From: Siphonodentalium dalli
Taxonomy: Eukaryota > Mollusca > Scaphopoda > Gadilida > Siphonodentaliidae
Assembly (NCBI GenBank): GCA_032622095.1
Contig: CP136063.1
Location: 87,645,980-87,709,979, forward strand
Length of the DNA: 64,000 bases
Direction of reading: 5' to 3'
Under the pieces are notes generated by a model. It was not told where the DNA came from. It did no database searches and was given only the letters and a program-made list of their open reading frames with translations. The position numbers and the translations under genes were made by a program. Below are positions 59,253-64,000 of this stretch, piece by piece (position 1 is the stretch's first letter; every line of letters starts with the position of its first letter).

Positions 59253-59726
59253 TATAAAGGCCCACATAATTTTCGAACCCCCAGATCACATATATAAAAT
59301 ATATGCCAAATGATATACCATTTGAAAGACAAAACATTGTATTATCAACTTATCCAGTGTAATAAACTGTGAACATGTTGTTTTTGTTGAGTTACCAACA
59401 TGTTTTTGTGCCTAGGTTTCATCTGGTTTTGTTGTGCAAAGTGTATTATTTTCAATGGAGGGGGAATAACTCTATATTTTAAATATAGAGTTATTCCCCT
59501 TCCATTGCAAATACATTATAACTTTTAGTTCTGTTGCATTCTGGGATAACGGGGGGGGGGGGGGGGTCTTTTTATGATATCAGCTGTTTTCTATTTCTCT
59601 ATGGGCAAATGGTAATGAATTATAGTATTTCAATAATATGTTATGACATAGATTGTTATAATAACCATATATCAAGGCACTATAAAAAAAAATAATCATT
59701 GACTCGAAAATTAAGTGGACCTTTAA
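59253..59726. mobile_element. Family I MITE, full length
   Basis: TAAAGGCCCACATAATTTTC to AAAATTAAGTGGACCTTTAA. The central hairpin is GGGGAATAACTCTATATTTT plus inverse; G16 tract at 59551-59566. Confidence 0.87.
59551..59566. repeat. Poly-G tract
   Basis: Sixteen consecutive G, inside the I element. Confidence 0.95.
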
Positions 59727-59954
59727 TCCAATTGCATTTCATGAATATACCAATTTACCAAAGATCATTCACGTCCGATCTAAGATGACAGAGATGGACA
59801 TATTTTTAACTCTAAGGACCATAACTTCAGGAAATGAATAGACAAAAGCTGTTACATGTGGCTAATGATCACTTCATGCTGCCTCATGAGCAAACTACAG
59901 ATCATTCAAGCATGATCGACCAAAACAAATAGGTTTACCGATATCAAAAGTTGG

Positions 59955-60255
59955 CATAGGCATACCATAATGTGCCTGTCATTTGCAGAATGAGGTCCCC
60001 AGAGAGGGAATTTAGCGACGCTATCCCACATGTTAGGCTAGCATCACCAAATTCACCCTCTAATCTCATTCTGCTTTAGGCATCAACTGCTATGGGAGAC
60101 CTAGGCCCAGATTGAATTTCCCCAGTTGAAGTCAACTTCCGTTATGCATTTTATCTTCTGCAAATTATGGGATATAGAACCTGAACAGAAGGGAAAAAGT
60201 AAAACAATAATGCTAATTTGAGACAATAGATACTTCCCAGAAGATGAGGTCCAAG
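59955..60255. mobile_element. Family D, long form, truncated by A
   Basis: GTGCCTGTCATTTGCAGAAT, first hairpin, spacer CTGCTATGGGAGACCTAGGC and CCCAGAAGATGAGGTCCAAG, then an abrupt A arm. The second hairpin is missing. Confidence 0.78.
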
Positions 60256-60351
60256 TGAGAGCTTTCCGATGAATGGCAACAAGCCATATTTCCAAATAAA
60301 TCCTGAAAAGTTACCCATAATTCTGCTGTGATTATTTAGGGCATTACTGTA
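60256..60351. mobile_element. Family A right arm only
   Basis: GAGAGCTTTCCGATGAATGG to GGGCATTACTG|TA; joined directly to the D spacer. Confidence 0.87.
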
Positions 60352-61368
60352 TCTCCTAAACCAACAGCCAACTCAGGAGTTAACTTGTCCCCAGAGTATA
60401 ATCAGCTAAGATGGAGATCTTAATTGAAGAGAAACCAGAGAACCAGAAAGTAAATGGGTAGACAATCCTGCTGGGCGGGAACATGCAGACATGCTAACCA
60501 ATTCTCCTCTGATAAGATTCCTAATATAGACACTATTTTTCGTTGAAGCGACATGGCATTTGGAACTTATAATTTCAATGTCTGGAGGATCGTGAGCCAG
60601 CGAGGGCAGAATGCGATTTAATTACGGAAATGTCTCAGAGCATGGATTTGTATAACAAGGTGCCGGATTCATGATATTCGACGAGACATGCATTAATTAT
60701 TTCTAAAGGTCTTCTATAGAAATAACCAATATCTGAAACCTGATATTCCATGCGTAATAAATGGAGCTATATGAGAAGGTCAAGGGAGCAGTTAAGCTGT
60801 CTCTACCCGTGTGTCTTTGCTAAAGGTGCTGTGAGAGATCCTCTTATCCTCTTACATTTAAAAAAAAAAAATTATTTACATGTTTAAATTTCCGGGCCAC
60901 AATTACATGTACAACATAACTTTTACGATTTCAAGACTACAAATAGCTATTCATCGAATAAAATACAGATAAAACTAAACTGTATGAATTTCTTGAATAA
61001 CTATCATTGAATTGTAAAAAGTTAACCATATATAGTAGCATTAGTATTATTCTATAATGAAGCATTATATTTGAATGTGACCATGTTATAATGGGTATTA
61101 TTTACTGAATAACCACGAGTATAATTTCACTGTGGCGCATTTTGAAATACAAGAATGATAAATGACAGCAATCAGCTCTTTCGTGGCTCGAATCAAGTTA
61201 AATAAAGCCGGGTTGTCTTTACAAATGAACAATTTATATGCACATCATGTATAATAAAAAGAAAATCTAGTGTTTTTGAGTGGGGAACGAAACTTATCTC
61301 ATTCGTGACTGCGATAAATGTTTAATATTCGCTTGTAGCAAGCCACTCATGAAAAAGAGACATTTGCC

Positions 61369-61622
61369 CAAGCCTTGAAATAGTGTGTCTGTCATTTGCA
61401 GAATGAGGTCCCCAGAGGGTGAATTTAGTGATGCTACCCCGCATAGCGGGCTAGCATCACCAAATTCACCCTCTGGGGACCTCATTATGCTGAGGTGTAA
61501 GCAGAATGGGGTCCCCAGAGGGTGAATTTGTTGATGCTAGCCCACTATGCGGGGTAGCATCACTAAATTCACCCTCTGGGGACCTAATTCTGCAAATGAC
61601 AGGCACACTATTTCAAGGCTTG
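61369..61622. mobile_element. Family D, short form, best-preserved copy
   Basis: CAAGCCTTGAAATAGTGTGT to CACTATTTCAAGGCTTG. CATTTGCC flanks on both sides (61361-61368, 61623-61630). Both hairpins are nearly perfect, with CCGCATAGCGGG at the first loop. Confidence 0.95.
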
Positions 61623-62009
61623 CATTTGCCTCAGTCACTCATGAGATGATATTCGGTATCCACTCAAAGACACTAAATATCCTCTATTTATTTTTATTGT
61701 AATTTGTGATAAATCTCTTAGCTAATCTGCATTTATCCTTGATCGAGGGTGCTGACAATATACCTGTAGAGTGCTCTCTTGGTACGGTATGCCCCGAACA
61801 TTTTAGCGTGGAATTCTGTTCTGAAAAATAAGCCGTAAATCTGCCCCATGGATGTCCTAAGAAATTCATATCTATTATTTTATACCCTGGAAATAATATA
61901 AAAAATTACTGCGAAGAGACAGACCATCTTTAATATGAACATATTCTTGCCTTGAAAATATTCTGTCCATTTATAGGATCGACTACGCATTTGATTTTAT
62001 AAAAAAAAT

Positions 62010-62469
62010 TTAAAGATGCATTATCCGAATTAATGCTCTCAAATTACTATTTCTTTGGCTTTGGGGGTAAAAAATATTTGATTCGAGTTGAGGAACCCAC
62101 CCATCAAAGCTCAGAGTGATCAGATATCGATTTTTGAAGTTTGTTATTTCTGGAGAGGTGCAATTATTTGTGGCCCAGTCCAGAAAAACATCATCAAACG
62201 GACGGTCTCGGACAAAATTGCGGTTGGAGATGGATAACTCTAGAATCAAGTGACAAATTTTGAGATACTCAAGTGGTAATACGGCAATATTTCGTTGAAC
62301 AAAATGTTGATAAATAACACATTATGATAAATTTGATACCATAGCTGACAGTGGTTAGCATTATTTTGTTGCAATTAATCGATTCTGACAAATACAGCGT
62401 ATTTTGAAGAAATGTTGTTGTTGTATCTGGATGATATGGGGACCGTCTGATCGGATTGAGTACATTTAA
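62010..62469. mobile_element. Family B TTAA MITE, inverted relative to 20582
   Basis: TTAAAGATGCATTATCCGAA to CGGATTGAGTACATTTAA. Confidence 0.88.
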
Positions 62470-62655
62470 GAGGGGCACTAACAATTTGACAATAAATTTA
62501 TTTTGTCTGGTATTTATAAGCTAGTTAATGCATCATGTATGCTTCATATTCAAATTTTCAGCTGCATAAAACTACTGGTATTGTTAAATTATACCTTATA
62601 AGAACAAGCCTGATAATATTTTTCCTAAGGGCAAAAGATTCAGGTCAAAATGACC

Positions 62656-62815
62656 TACAGTAATGCTCTAAATAATCGACTCCTTAACCACAGCAGAATT
62701 ATGGGTAAGAGAGCTTTCCGATGAATGGCAACAAGCCATGTTTTCGACTAAATCCTGAAAAGTTACCCATAATTCTGCTGTGGTTAAGGATTCGATTATT
62801 TAGAGCATTACTGTA
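62656..62815. mobile_element. Family A MITE, left arm truncated
   Basis: TA|CAGTAATGCTC.., left arm stops at ATTATGGGTAAG and jumps to the right arm; ends GAGCATTACTG|TA. Confidence 0.88.
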
Positions 62816-62932
62816 TTTCAGAAGATTTCAACGATATGATTGGAATTAAAGTCACCAGATAAATCTTAACATACTTTTTGGCTTGAAATTCCTAGTTGGG
62901 TATTAATGCATGAAATTTCAAACACTTGTAAC

Positions 62933-63832
62933 CAGGGACCAGCCGAGAGGGCGACGTGGGCGACTTCTTCGCCCTAGCGCCGTCCGCTTCGCCTTATTTT
63001 TGCAGTAGGGCGAAGTTCAAGTCGCCCTAAAAATTCCAAAGTTGACTGACGAAATTCGGCAAAATGCCCCAAATAATTTATGATAATTTACAACTGTCAA
63101 CTGTGATTGCACACAATACTCCACTATCAGGGTGTATCACGGTGTTATAAAACAATTAACACCTGTAAGGCTCCAATCTGGAAGCATGTTGACAACGGAG
63201 TCTGATTACTGGCAGCTGTGAAAACATCGTCGGCCCTCAAGTGTTAATCTGGTTGTTGTTATTTTTAGATTACCGTGATTACCACACCTTACAATGAAGA
63301 TTACAACTCACACCTCTCACAATGTGTCAATTCATCACTCCCTCTATGGAGTTTGGTTAAAGAAATTTTAAAACAAATTCATTTGTGAAGCATATTAAAA
63401 TTTCAAACGGGATTACTAACAGAGCGCAGTAAAAGTGTTCATGATTTCGTTTCGTTTCTGTTTGATAAATATTGTTGACATTTTTAACAAACCGAAAAAT
63501 ATGAAATAAAAATATGAAATAAAATCCTGTCATTCTCTCACAATTACGATATAAAATGCTGCTATCTTCTCACAATTATGTTTGGGTATTATTAATAGTT
63601 ATTAGGGTCATGAAGTGAACATAATGACTCCATATTTCAACCATTGTTTCATAAGTTTAATTGACATATTTCATCTCTCCTATTTTTGTTCTATAGCGAC
63701 TCATGTCGTAGTACTGATCAATTTAATTTTGTAGACTCACTTCGCCCTATACTATAGAACGGCCACTTCGCCTTATTTTTATAGTAAGGCGAAGTCATTT
63801 CGCCCTGAAAATCTGGTCTAGGCTGGTCCCTG
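62933..63832. mobile_element. hAT-like non-autonomous element (900 bp)
   Basis: Starts CAGGGACCAGCC and ends GGCTGGTCCCTG, a perfect 12-bp inverted repeat. CTTGTAAC is duplicated exactly on both sides (62925-62932, 63833-63840). Subterminal CTTCGCCCT / AGGGCGAAGT words recur at both ends, as expected of transposase-binding repeats. No transposase frame is seen. Confidence 0.92.
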
Positions 63833-64000
63833 CTTGTAACCCCTACCATACCCACACCCACCAATGTCATGTCCCTGGTCCAAGGGTCAGGTGAGACATT
63901 GCAAGCAGTAGCACATACCATAATAACAGCCCAGTGGTGATCAGACCGGCTAAATGACTTCCCGTCTGTATACTGCGTCTGATAAAATAACAGCAGGAAA

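Larger units (their letters stand above)
41150..64000 (-). other. Upstream MAP1 intron sequence (start exon not found)
   Basis: Everything from the 41150 acceptor to the window end is non-coding as far as I can see. Parts with no named feature include 43000-44280, 44911-46195, 47346-48340, 48898-49765, 50028-50520, 53454-54000, 57551-58098, 58499-59250 and 60352-61360. Confidence 0.6.

Overview
This window looks like nuclear DNA of an invertebrate animal. It is AT-rich, its one recognisable gene is split by large introns with GT..AG junctions, and most of the rest is short non-autonomous transposons. The gene's low-complexity repeats and the 'GACGGACGGACGG' type repeats suggest a marine protostome, perhaps a mollusc, but I cannot fix the taxon from the sequence.

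Gene. A MAP1-family gene (microtubule-associated protein 1; relative of vertebrate MAP1A/MAP1B/MAP1S and Drosophila futsch) lies on the minus strand. Five coding exons can be joined in frame: 41149-41051, 11027-7455, 4925-4639, 4067-3129 and 2268-1459. They encode about 1,902 residues. The order is an N-terminal degenerate metallo-beta-lactamase-like region, a Lys/Pro-rich basic region, a long acidic region with about 29 decapeptide repeats, two acidic linker exons, and the conserved C-terminal light-chain domain. The N-terminal start exon was not found and probably lies beyond 64000. From 1 to 1458 is 3' UTR/flank; 11028-41050 is one ~30 kb intron; 41150-64000 belongs to the next upstream intron(s).

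Repeats. I sorted the introns into families and use these letters below. A: near-perfect palindromes up to ~235 bp, ends CAGTAATGCCC, flanked by TA. B: TTAA-flanked, ends AGGTACTCAATCCG. C: TTAA-flanked, ends CCCTTTCATGAC, carrying two hairpins of the module CCAATGCATTCTCTTATATA. C2: ~400 bp relative of C. D: ends CAAGCCTTGA or CAAGCCTGAG, 8-bp target duplications (hAT-like), also two hairpins. E: TTAA-flanked, ends AGGGGTACTGTAC. F: TTAA-flanked, ends CCCTTTCAGTGCCA. G: TTAA-flanked, ends CCCTTTCTATACTAAA. I: TTAA-flanked, ends AGGCCCACTTAAT. N: ends TATGTGACCCGCC with the C hairpin inside. Two longer hAT-like elements (15109-16104 and 62933-63832) have matching 8-bp flanks. None encodes a recognisable transposase.

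Most informative points: A, B, E, F and G are nested in one another, and paralogous copies give an empty site for A; one hairpin module occurs inside elements with different ends; several A and F copies carry local duplications or templated filler, which suggests palindromes broken and repaired in place; and the MAP1 acidic region has expanded by a 30-bp tandem repeat.
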